Part shown: positions 1 through 7,543 of the stretch, in pieces
How positions within the stretch are numbered: position 1 is the stretch's first letter
How the letters are laid out: every line of letters begins with the position of its first letter
Assembly: GCA_964489525.1 (NCBI GenBank)
Contig: CAZAYY010000002.1
Location: 62,001 to 126,000, forward strand
Direction of reading: 5' to 3'
DNA length: 64,000 nucleotides
Origin: CAZAYY01 sp964489525
Lineage (GTDB): Bacteria > Chloroflexota > Anaerolineae > Anaerolineales > JABWBV01
Translations under genes and position numbers: made by a program
The notes under the pieces: generated by a model
The model's input: the letters and a program-made list of their open reading frames with translations, nothing else
Told to the model about the DNA's origin: nothing
Database searches by the model: none

Positions 1-2
1 TG

Positions 3-284
3 CGCCGCTGCCTGGGGGTTTCTCGGGTTACCATGGCTTCTGAAGAAGAAGTAAGGGCTGCAACGGGCAGTCTGCCTGGCGCGGTCTCGCCTTTCGGGCT
101 TCCCCAACCGCTGCGCCTGCTGGTGGACCCCGGTGTGCTTGCCCCCGCCGAGATTTCGATTGGCTCCGGTGAGCGCGGCGTGACCATCATTCTCTCCCAG
201 GAAACCCTTCGCCAGGGACTGCAAAAGTTGTACCAGTCCGGCCAGTTGGCTGGCGATTCTTACGAAGTGGTCGAACTGGCCTGA
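3..284 (+). CDS. YbaK/EbsC-type aminoacyl-tRNA deacylase, C-terminal part
   Basis: The gene is cut by the window edge; the frame is open from base 3. The visible 93 residues match the C-terminal half of the YbaK/ProX deacylase fold: an LGVSRVTMAS segment, a PGAVSPFGLP loop, a VDPGVL strand and a late SGERGVTIILS strand. Members hydrolyse mischarged aminoacyl-tRNAs such as Cys-tRNA(Pro) in the cytoplasm. The ATG at 33 is internal to the fold and is not a plausible start. The substrate cannot be told from this fragment. coaBC follows after 54 bases. Confidence 0.8.
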   Translation, partial: RRCLGVSRVTMASEEEVRAATGSLPGAVSPFGLPQPLRLLVDPGVLAPAEISIGSGERGVTIILSQETLRQGLQKLYQSGQLAGDSYEVVELA

Positions 285-338
285 TTGGCCTATTCCAGCG
301 TTGGCGGGTTTGTACCCCGCCCCACAAGAGGTTTTCTC

Positions 339-1691
339 ATGAACGCTTTTTCCCATCAAGCTTCCCCCATGCCCGCCGGGCAGCCCCCCCAGCCCAGAAT
401 TTTGTTAGGCATCACCGGCTCGATTGCCTGCTATAAAGCGGCAGACCTGGCCTCACGCCTGCGCCAGGTGGAAACGGTGTTGTGGCATGGCGCACAGGTG
501 GACGTGGTGCTTACCCAAAGTGCCCAGCAGTTTATCACCCCGCTGACTTTCCAATCGGTTACAGGCCGCCCGGCTTATACCGATGCCGACCTTTGGAGCC
601 GTTCCGGCCATGTGCTGCACATTGGCCTGGCAGAGCAGGCCGACCTGGTGGTCATTGCCCCGGCCAGCGCCAACACCCTGGCCCGGCTGGCGCACGGCAT
701 TGCCGACAACTTGCTGACCATAGCCGCCCTGGCCGCCCGCTGCCCGCTGGTGGTGGCCCCGGCCATGGATGGCGGGATGTATACCCATCCGGCCACCCAG
801 GCCAACCTCGAAATTCTGCGCTCGCGCGGTGTGTATGTGATTGGCCCGGCGGAGGGGCGTTTTGCCTCCGGGCTGAGCGGCATCGGCAGGATGGTAGAGC
901 CTGCCGAACTGGTTGGCCACATCCGGGCACTGTTGGGACGACATGGCTTTGGGCGGGCGGCGCTTGGGCTGCCTGTGCTGGGTGTGTTGGCGGGTAAAAA
1001 AATCCTGGTTACAGCCGGCGGCACCCAGGAGGCCATTGACCCGGTAAGGGTGATTGCCAATCGCTCGTCTGGCAAACAGGGTTTTGCCCTGGCCCAGGCC
1101 GCCCTGGACCTCGGAGCACAGGTGGTGTTGGTTTCCGGGCCTTCGAGCCTGCCCACCCCGGTCGGGGCAGAAAGGGTGGACGTGGTTTCCGCGGTACAAA
1201 TGCAGGCCGCAGTCATCCAGGCTGCCCCTCAGGCTGACGCCCTGGTGATGGCCGCAGCCGTTGCCGATTTCCGCCCGGCCCACCCCGCGGGTGAAAAAAT
1301 TAAGAAAGAAGCCAGTGGGGAACCGCCCCAAATTGAATTGGTGCGCAACCCGGATATTCTCAAAGAAGTGGCTGCGCTTCGCAGTGGACCAGCCGCAGCC
1401 AACCTCAAAGTTGTGGTAGGATTTGCAGCAGAAAGCCAGGATTTGCTGGCAAACGCCGCCAAAAAACTGGCCGAAAAAAAGCTGGACCTGATTGCCGCCA
1501 ACGATATCCGCGCCGAGGGCGCCGGGTTTGAAGGCGACACCAACCGGGTCACGTTGTTGTTTATGAATGGTGAGGTGCAGCCCCTGCCCCCACCCGGCGA
1601 ACCGCCGCTGACCAAGTTCCAGGTCGCAGGGACAATTATGAAGCATGTTGCCCGCCTGTTGGGCGGCTCTTTGAAGGAGAATGAAGAATGA
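339..1691 (+). CDS. coaBC: Bifunctional phosphopantothenoylcysteine decarboxylase / phosphopantothenate-cysteine ligase
   Basis: CoaBC makes 4'-phosphopantetheine for coenzyme A in two steps: CoaB ligates cysteine to phosphopantothenate and CoaC decarboxylates the product with FMN. The 450-residue protein starts with the flavoprotein domain (GSIACYKA, GHVLHIGLAEQADL with the His of the active site, PASANTLARLAHG). The ligase domain follows (ANRSSGKQG, AAAVADFRP, KIKKEASG, NPDIL). The ATG at 339 is chosen because AGAGG lies 7 bases upstream. An upstream TTG at 285 would only add a poor extension. Three oddities: the usual PxMN motif reads PAMDGGM, the flap that carries a Cys in E. coli Dfp reads ASGLSG, and there is a short insertion (VETVLW) after LRQ near residue 46. 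The next gene starts 4 bases inside this one. Confidence 0.95.
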   Translation: MNAFSHQASPMPAGQPPQPRILLGITGSIACYKAADLASRLRQVETVLWHGAQVDVVLTQSAQQFITPLTFQSVTGRPAYTDADLWSRSGHVLHIGLAEQADLVVIAPASANTLARLAHGIADNLLTIAALAARCPLVVAPAMDGGMYTHPATQANLEILRSRGVYVIGPAEGRFASGLSGIGRMVEPAELVGHIRALLGRHGFGRAALGLPVLGVLAGKKILVTAGGTQEAIDPVRVIANRSSGKQGFALAQAALDLGAQVVLVSGPSSLPTPVGAERVDVVSAVQMQAAVIQAAPQADALVMAAAVADFRPAHPAGEKIKKEASGEPPQIELVRNPDILKEVAALRSGPAAANLKVVVGFAAESQDLLANAAKKLAEKKLDLIAANDIRAEGAGFEGDTNRVTLLFMNGEVQPLPPPGEPPLTKFQVAGTIMKHVARLLGGSLKENEE

Positions 1692-3001
1692 ATAGGATTA
1701 ACCCTGCCCCGTTGTTGCGCAATGCTGCCGGGCCAGCCCGAATTTCCCTGCTGCTGCGCAGGGCTGCCTGGGTTTTGATAATGGCCTGTTTTGTTTTGCT
1801 GGCGGGCTGCCTGCCTGAAACCCCGGATGTGCCGGACCAAACCCCAGCCCCGGTCGTTACCCAATCCGAGGCCACCCAAAGCCAGCCTACAGCCACCGAT
1901 CAGGCCACCACACTTCCCAGCGCCACCTTGCCGCCCACCCAAACCCCAACGCCGCCGCCCACGGAAACCCCCGCGCCCACCCCAACGCCAACCCCCACCT
2001 CGACCCCTGTTGTCCTTGGCCCCACCGGCTTTCCGGATAACGTCAATCCGCTCACCGGATTGGTGGTGGCCGACCCTGCCCTGCTCAACCGCCTGCCGCT
2101 GTTGGTTAAGGTTTCCAACATCCCGCGCAATGTGCGTCCGCAGGCCGGGCTTTCCAGTGCAGACATGGTGTTCGAGCAAACCATTGGCGAAGGTTCCACC
2201 CGTTTCACCGCGCTGTATTACGGCCAGGATGTCGAGCTGGTTGGGCCGGTGCGCTCTGCCCGCCTGGTGGATGGCTCACTGGGGCAGGCTTATAACGCCA
2301 TCCTGGCGTTTGCCGGGGCCGATGCCTTTGTATACCAGCGGGTCACAGCCGCCCTGGGGGACCGGGTGATCAACGAAGGCCCTTCCACCTGCCCGGCACT
2401 CTGCCGCGCAGATGGCGGCGATGTCAACAGCGTATTTGGCACCACCACCTTGCTCACGCAGCTTGCAACCACCAAATACAACCTTGTCCAAAACCGCCCG
2501 GATCTGAGCGGAATGCGTTTTGAAAGCCAGGTGCCTGCGGGGGGCAAACCCGCTGAAAGCCTCGAAGTTCGCTACACCACGATTACCCGTGCGGGTTGGG
2601 AATATGACCCGGAAAGCGGGACGTACCTGCGCTCCAGTGAGGATGTAGACGCAGCCAACAACGTCACCATGGTGCCCCTGATGGATCGCAACACCGGAGA
2701 ACAGCTTGCGTTTGAAAATGTGGTCGTCATGTTTGCCCAGCATAATGAACTCAAACCCACCCTGCACGAAATCGTGATGATTGGCAATGTCACCGGTCAG
2801 CGGGCTTTGCTGTTCCGCGATGGACAGGTATATGAGCTGGTCTGGAAATCCGCAGGCAGTAAACCCTTCCAGTTTTTCCTTCCCGATGGCAGCCCGGCAC
2901 CCTTCAAACCCGGCCAGACCTTTTTCCAGTTGGTGGGCCAGTTTTCGGTGGTCACCGAACCCACTCCGGGTACATACAACGTGGCCTTTTACCTGCCATG
3001 A
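1688..3001 (+). CDS. DUF3048 (YerB-like) domain lipoprotein
   Basis: A 437-residue exported lipoprotein. A basic N-terminus and hydrophobic stretch end in the lipobox LAGC near residue 41. A Thr/Pro-rich linker follows (residues about 50-115), then a DUF3048 domain with its typical GPVRSARLVDG segment and repeated aromatic strands to the C-terminus. Family members are anchored on the outer face of the membrane; B. subtilis YerB is the named example, and the biochemical role is not established. The start overlaps the coaBC stop (ATGAATGA region) and the stop overlaps the next start as ATGA, so the three genes are probably translated from one mRNA. Confidence 0.85.
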   Translation: MNRINPAPLLRNAAGPARISLLLRRAAWVLIMACFVLLAGCLPETPDVPDQTPAPVVTQSEATQSQPTATDQATTLPSATLPPTQTPTPPPTETPAPTPTPTPTSTPVVLGPTGFPDNVNPLTGLVVADPALLNRLPLLVKVSNIPRNVRPQAGLSSADMVFEQTIGEGSTRFTALYYGQDVELVGPVRSARLVDGSLGQAYNAILAFAGADAFVYQRVTAALGDRVINEGPSTCPALCRADGGDVNSVFGTTTLLTQLATTKYNLVQNRPDLSGMRFESQVPAGGKPAESLEVRYTTITRAGWEYDPESGTYLRSSEDVDAANNVTMVPLMDRNTGEQLAFENVVVMFAQHNELKPTLHEIVMIGNVTGQRALLFRDGQVYELVWKSAGSKPFQFFLPDGSPAPFKPGQTFFQLVGQFSVVTEPTPGTYNVAFYLP

Positions 3002-3366
3002 AGAGCTTAATCCTGCACATCTGCACCCAGGCCGGCTGGCAGGTAGCCCGAACCGCCGGGGAATACCGGGCAGCATCGTTGGATACCGAGGGCTTTATCC
3101 ACTGTTCGCGGCCCGACCAGGTTTTGCGGGTGGCAAACCTGTTTTACCGGGCAGTGCCCGAACTGGTTTTGTTGTGGGTTGACCCACAGCGTGTTGCGGC
3201 AGAGATTCGCTGGGAAAAACCCCCTGCCAGCGAAAATAATCCGGATGTTTTTCCACACATTTATGGCCCGCTCAACCTGGATGCTGTGCTGCATGTGGAC
3301 ACTTTTTCTTCGGGTCCGGATGGTGTGTTTGCGGAACTGCCCATCCCGCCCTGGGACCACGCCTGA
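2998..3366 (+). CDS. DUF952 domain protein
   Basis: A 122-residue soluble protein that matches DUF952 along its full length. Marks are HICTQAGW near the start, the central EGFIHCSRPDQV motif with its His and Cys, LLWVDP, and FPHIYGPLNLDAV near the end. The fold is related to mono-ADP-ribosyl transferase-like domains, but no activity is established for the family. It overlaps the preceding lipoprotein gene by four bases, so it is the last gene of the coaBC operon. Confidence 0.85.
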   Translation: MKSLILHICTQAGWQVARTAGEYRAASLDTEGFIHCSRPDQVLRVANLFYRAVPELVLLWVDPQRVAAEIRWEKPPASENNPDVFPHIYGPLNLDAVLHVDTFSSGPDGVFAELPIPPWDHA

Positions 3367-3482
3367 ATAATCGTCCTTTGGATTTCGTGGGTGCAGGGCA
3401 GGCGCCTTTGCCGCGAATTTCACGAATTTGCCCGAATGATGGTTTGGATCCGGGCCGCAGGGACAGGGGACTTTAAAACGAT

Positions 3483-3528
3483 TTTGGGGCTAGCGCAGGC
3501 TGGCTTCGCTGCCTGCGCTAGCCCCAAA
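3483..3528. repeat. Perfect 18-bp inverted repeat, intergenic hairpin
   Basis: TTTGGGGCTAGCGCAGGC (3483-3500) pairs perfectly with 3511-3528 around a 10-base loop. No T-run follows, so it is more like a dispersed palindromic element than a classic terminator, although it sits where the coaBC operon should end. The gap before it (3409-3436) contains a degenerate direct repeat of the form CACGAATTT. Confidence 0.75.
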
Positions 3529-3569
3529 CCCCGACTTTAAGAAAGGCCTGGGGTATATTCATAAAACCC

Positions 3570-3598
3570 TTGACATATTAGAAATTTAGTTCTAAAAT
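3570..3598 (+). promoter_or_regulatory. Sigma70-type promoter with overlapping palindrome, for the VOC gene
   Basis: TTGACA (3570-3575) and TAAAAT (3593-3598) are separated by exactly 17 bases. The spacer holds an inverted repeat, TTAGAA (3578-3583) and TTCTAA (3590-3595), so a repressor bound there would block RNA polymerase. A ribosome-binding site AAGGAG (3619-3624) follows before the VOC start. Confidence 0.8.
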
Positions 3599-3631
3599 TA
3601 CGTAATTATCCCCCACTTAAGGAGAACTGCC

Positions 3632-4000
3632 ATGCCCGCTGAACACGCGCTCACCTGGTTTGAAATTCCCGCTGCCAACCTGCCCCGCGCCATCCAATTT
3701 TATGAAACGGTGTTAGGGGTTTCCCTCGTTCCCATGGAAGTCAGCCCTGGCTATCCGATGGCCATGTTTCCTGCCGAAGGGGTCAATGGGGCGTTGATTA
3801 CGGGTGAAGGCTACACCCCCAGCGCCGATGGCTCGTTGATATACCTGTCTTACCCGGGCGACCTGGACATTCCTGCGGCCCGGGTCGAACCGGCTGGTGG
3901 AAAACTGCTCGCCCCCAAAACCAGTATTGGCTCGCATGGCTACATTCTCATGTTCCTGGACACGGAAGGCAACCGGGTCGGCCTGCATTCCAACGGCTAG
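3632..4000 (+). CDS. VOC superfamily (glyoxalase/bleomycin-resistance fold) protein
   Basis: A 122-residue single-unit vicinal-oxygen-chelate protein. The first half (LTWFEIPAANLPRAIQFYETVLG) and the second half (PGDLDIPAARVEPAGGKLL ... DTEGNRVGLHS) are the two babbab modules expected. Proteins of this size act as dimers and bind metals or small ligands; the substrate cannot be inferred. The start is fixed by AAGGAGA 7 bases upstream. It is monocistronic with its own consensus promoter and a palindromic operator, which suggests control by a small-molecule-sensing repressor encoded elsewhere. Confidence 0.85.
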   Translation: MPAEHALTWFEIPAANLPRAIQFYETVLGVSLVPMEVSPGYPMAMFPAEGVNGALITGEGYTPSADGSLIYLSYPGDLDIPAARVEPAGGKLLAPKTSIGSHGYILMFLDTEGNRVGLHSNG

Positions 4001-4066
4001 GGTTTCGTTTATGGAGAGCCGCTGCAGCTTTCGCCGCTCATCTTGACATTCAAAAACACGGGTGCA

Positions 4067-4091
4067 GCCGGAGGGAGTACCCACCTCCGGC
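4067..4091 (+). terminator. Possible terminator hairpin after the VOC gene
   Basis: GCCGGAGG (4067-4074) pairs with CCTCCGGC (4084-4091) around nine bases. Only a weak T-rich stretch follows. The rest of the gap 4001-4237 shows no gene. Confidence 0.4.
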
Positions 4092-4237
4092 ATGTCTTTA
4101 TGAATCCCGCCAGAAGTGAAGCAAGGTTCGCGGTGGGCTAAACCCGGCAAAGACCGCTTCAATGCTGGCCTCCCTCTCCACAACCAGAATTTTTAGGGGC
4201 ATGGCGTTTCCCCTGAGATTAAGTTAAACTTCAGGCT

Positions 4238-6169
4238 GTGAACCGCTTCCGGATTGCCATCAAAACCATTCGCCAGCTCGGCTTGCGCCAGGTGGGCTTG
4301 TACGCCAGCTACCGCCTGCAAAAGCCGCTGCTGCGCTTTGCCACACCCCCTAAGGGAAGTTGGCCGCTGGTGCACCTGCCTTTTGCCATTCCTTCCGCGG
4401 CTGAACTCCAGGCTGTGTTGGGCGAAGAAGAAGCCGTTTTGCACCAGGAGGCCCTTGCAGTTCAGTCGGGGGCTTTCCGTTTTTTTGGTGCAGCCTTCAA
4501 ACCATTTCACTGGTCCCATGCTGAACCCCTGCAGTCGTGGCTGCACCATGAAAAAAGCCAGTATGCCGGGGAGGACATCAAGTTCACCTGGGAGCCTGCC
4601 CGTTTTGGTTGGGTTTACCCGCTTGGGCGAGCCTATGCCCTGGACGGAGATTCCCAAAATGCCGTGGTGTTTCAGCGCCAGTTTGAGGCCTTCCTGCAGC
4701 ACAACCCGCCCTTTTTGGGTCCCAACTGGGCGTCTGCGCAGGAGGTCGGGCTGCGCCTGCTGGCGCTGGTTTGGGCTGCCCGGGTTTTTGCCCCGGCGCT
4801 GTCTGCTGACCCGGCGTTTGAAAACACCCTGTCCGCTGCCGTGGCCAACCATGCCTGGCGTGTATCGCTGACCCTGGCCTACGCCCGAGCCCAGGACAAT
4901 AACCACCTCCTGGTGGAAGCCGCCGCCCTGTTTACCGCCGGGTTGTGCGTTCCCTCGCACCCCCATGCAGCCCGTTGGTGCAGGCTGGGCTGGCAAACCT
5001 ATCACCAGGCGCTGCTCCGGCAAATTGCACCCGATGGGGTTTATATGCAGCAAAGCGCCAATTATGCGCGGGTAATGCTGCAAACCGCACTGTGGATGTC
5101 CTGCCTGGGCGAGGCTGCCGGGCAGCCCTTCCCATCCCGCTCCACAGAACGCCTGTCGGCGGCCGTGAACTGGCTGCGCGGCCTGGTAGACCCGCTCAGT
5201 GGGCACACACCCAACCTGGGGGCCAATGATGGTGCATACATTTTGCCCCTGGCGAATGGATCTTTTCGCGATCACCGCCCCGTGCTCCAGTCAGCAGCCC
5301 TGGCCTTTTGCGGGGGTCGCGCCTTTGCCCCTGGTCCATGGGATGAAATGTCCCTCTGGTTTGGCCTGGGTGCGTCGGCTGCCCCGCTTTTGCCCACTTC
5401 CGCCCACCCCGATGTACTGCGCCACCCGGTTTCCCCGCATGCCGGGCGTGGGGCCTGGGTTTACCTGCGCACCGCTCGCTTCAAGCACCACCGCCCCGGC
5501 CATGCCGACCTGCTGCACCTCGACCTCTGGTACCAGGGCGTCAACCTTGCCAGCGACCCCGGCACCTACCTCTACAACGCAGACCCGCCCTGGGATAACC
5601 CCCTGGCAGCCGCCCTGGCGCACAATACCATTACCCTGGATGGTCAAGACCAGATGACCCGTGCCGGGCGTTTTCTCTACCTGGATTGGGCTGCTGCCTG
5701 GCACCAGCCTGCCGGGGCCGCGAGCCTGCTGGCGGAACACAACGCCTATCACCGTCTCGGGGTGCGCTGCCTGCGCCGGGTTGAAGCCGTTCCGGAGGGC
5801 TGGCGGGTGGAAGACACCCTGCTGCCCCTACACCCCAACGCCCGGCCCCAACCGCACACAGCCCGTCTGGACTGGCTGCTGCCAGATGTTCCCTGGCGGC
5901 TGGCAGGGCAGTCTCTTTCCCTGGATTGTTCTTTTGGCCCGGTTGCGCTAGAAATCCAGGCCACCGCCGGGCAGCGTTCTTTGCCGGTTTCCTTAACCCT
6001 CTACCGTGCCGGCGAGCGCCTTGCCGGGGCTGGCCCCGAAAACCCCCTGGCGGGTTGGATTTCGCCCACCTACGCGCTGCGTGTGCCGGCACTTTCCCTG
6101 GTGTGCGAACTGCACGATGCCCTGCCGCTCACCCTGTTTACCCACTGGCGGCTGCCAGAACCCGTGTGA
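4238..6169 (+). CDS. Heparinase II/III family protein
   Basis: A 643-residue protein starting at GTG. The N-terminal half is an alpha/alpha-toroid with typical segments (FTWEPARFGWVYPLGRAY, NNHLLVEAAALFTAG, QQSANYARVMLQTALW). The C-terminal half is the heparinase II/III beta-sandwich (HADLLHLDLWYQGVNLASDPG, then AHNTITLDGQDQM). The family contains polysaccharide lyases for acidic glycans, and its members also occur in exopolysaccharide clusters. No signal peptide is visible, which suits a biosynthetic or intracellular role better than a secreted lyase. It lies 21 bases before a GT4 glycosyltransferase and is probably cotranscribed with it. Confidence 0.8.
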   Translation: MNRFRIAIKTIRQLGLRQVGLYASYRLQKPLLRFATPPKGSWPLVHLPFAIPSAAELQAVLGEEEAVLHQEALAVQSGAFRFFGAAFKPFHWSHAEPLQSWLHHEKSQYAGEDIKFTWEPARFGWVYPLGRAYALDGDSQNAVVFQRQFEAFLQHNPPFLGPNWASAQEVGLRLLALVWAARVFAPALSADPAFENTLSAAVANHAWRVSLTLAYARAQDNNHLLVEAAALFTAGLCVPSHPHAARWCRLGWQTYHQALLRQIAPDGVYMQQSANYARVMLQTALWMSCLGEAAGQPFPSRSTERLSAAVNWLRGLVDPLSGHTPNLGANDGAYILPLANGSFRDHRPVLQSAALAFCGGRAFAPGPWDEMSLWFGLGASAAPLLPTSAHPDVLRHPVSPHAGRGAWVYLRTARFKHHRPGHADLLHLDLWYQGVNLASDPGTYLYNADPPWDNPLAAALAHNTITLDGQDQMTRAGRFLYLDWAAAWHQPAGAASLLAEHNAYHRLGVRCLRRVEAVPEGWRVEDTLLPLHPNARPQPHTARLDWLLPDVPWRLAGQSLSLDCSFGPVALEIQATAGQRSLPVSLTLYRAGERLAGAGPENPLAGWISPTYALRVPALSLVCELHDALPLTLFTHWRLPEPV

Positions 6170-6190
6170 CCTGCATTTATTGGACACCCC

Positions 6191-7411
6191 ATGACCTCAG
6201 AACTGACCCCACGCCACATTTTGCTGATCCACCAGGCTTTCGCCGCCCTCGATGAACCCGGGGGCACGCGCCACCACGAAATGGCGCTCTACCTGGCCGG
6301 GCGCGGCCACCAGGTGACGGTCATCGCCAGCCCGGTCTCTTACCTTACCGGTGGGAAAACAACTTCATCCACCCCCCCATCCGCAGATGAGCCGGTGCGC
6401 ATCATTCGCACCTACACCTACGCCGCGCTGCATCGTTCCTTTGTCCACCGGGTGTTTGCTTTCTTCAGCTTCATGGCTTCCTCTTTCCTGGCGGGTTTGC
6501 GGGTGGGTAAGGTAGACCTGGTTTGGGGCACTTCGCCGCCGATTTTCCAGGGGCTGACGGCCTGGGCGCTGGCCCGGCTGAAAGGCGTGCCCTTTTTGTT
6601 CGAGGTGCGCGACCTCTGGCCGGCTTTTGCCGTGGCGGTTGGCGTTCTGCGCAGCCCGTTGTTAATCCGCCTTTCCGAAGCGTTGGAACGCTTTCTGTAC
6701 CGCCGGGCCGACCATATGATGGTCAACTCCCCTGGTTTCCTGGAGCATGTCCGCCAGCGCGGTGCCCGGCAAATTGCCCTCATCCCGAACGGGGCCGATG
6801 TGCGCATGTTCGACCCGTCCGCCGCAGGGGTTGGCTTTCGCCAGCGTCACAACCTGGGGGATGCGTTTATTGCCCTTTACGCCGGGGCGCACGGCATGTC
6901 AAACGACCTGGATGTGCTGCTCGAGGCCGCCGCGCTGCTGCAAGCGCACGAAAACATCCTCATCGTGTTGTTGGGGGATGGCAAAGAAAAGCCCCGCCTG
7001 CAGGCCCGTGCAGCCGAATTGGGGCTGCACAACGTCCGGTTTTTACCGCCTGTGCCCAAGTTGGAGATGGCCGAAGCCCTGGCCGCCGCGGATGCTTGTG
7101 TGGGCATCTTAAAGCCAATTTCCCTCTACGGGTTAGTGTATCCCAATAAAATTTTTGATTACCTGGCCGCTGGCCGCCCGGTGGTGCTTGCCATGGAGGG
7201 CGTTATCCGCCAGGTGGTGGAAACCGCCGGAGCCGGAATTCCTGTTCCACCCGGCGATGCCCCGGCCCTTGCACAGGCCATTCAAACCCTGGCGCAGAAC
7301 CCAACCGCCAGCCGTGCAATGGGGCTGCAGGGCCGCCGCTACATTGAAACCCATTTTGACCGGGTGAAGCTCGCTGAGCAGCTGGCCGAACTGGTCGAGT
7401 CCCTTGCCTGA
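6191..7411 (+). CDS. Glycosyltransferase family 4 protein (WbuB-like)
   Basis: A 406-residue GT-B fold enzyme with no membrane anchor. The N-terminal domain carries the acceptor-side motif GGTRHHEMALYLAGRGHQVTV. The C-terminal domain has LYAGAHG, LLGDGKEKPRL and the nucleotide-sugar-binding PNKIFDYLAAGRPVV typical of WbuB-like transferases. It should transfer a sugar from a nucleotide sugar to a glycan or lipid-linked acceptor at the cytoplasmic side. Pairing with the heparinase-like gene upstream suggests surface polysaccharide synthesis; the sugars are unknown. Confidence 0.85.
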   Translation: MTSELTPRHILLIHQAFAALDEPGGTRHHEMALYLAGRGHQVTVIASPVSYLTGGKTTSSTPPSADEPVRIIRTYTYAALHRSFVHRVFAFFSFMASSFLAGLRVGKVDLVWGTSPPIFQGLTAWALARLKGVPFLFEVRDLWPAFAVAVGVLRSPLLIRLSEALERFLYRRADHMMVNSPGFLEHVRQRGARQIALIPNGADVRMFDPSAAGVGFRQRHNLGDAFIALYAGAHGMSNDLDVLLEAAALLQAHENILIVLLGDGKEKPRLQARAAELGLHNVRFLPPVPKLEMAEALAAADACVGILKPISLYGLVYPNKIFDYLAAGRPVVLAMEGVIRQVVETAGAGIPVPPGDAPALAQAIQTLAQNPTASRAMGLQGRRYIETHFDRVKLAEQLAELVESLA

Positions 7412-7543
7412 GTGCCCATTGGCGGCAGGCCGGGAACCAAAAAGGATGAAAAAACGTTTAAATGCATAAGGTATGATTAAATTTTTTCCCCATAGGGGGA
7501 ATTGGTGATCCGTTACAGCAATCAAACCAATCAGGAGGCTGAC

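Noticed and set aside
285..338. TTG start for coaBC
   Set aside because: No ribosome-binding site, whereas AGAGG precedes the ATG at 339.
453..1646. 397-codon open frame on the minus strand opposite coaBC
   Set aside because: It mirrors a well-supported gene, has no recognisable domain, and its composition fits a GC-rich shadow.
4193..5275. 360-codon minus-strand open frame opposite the heparinase-like gene
   Set aside because: It has no domain, overlaps a conserved gene entirely and has no ribosome-binding site.
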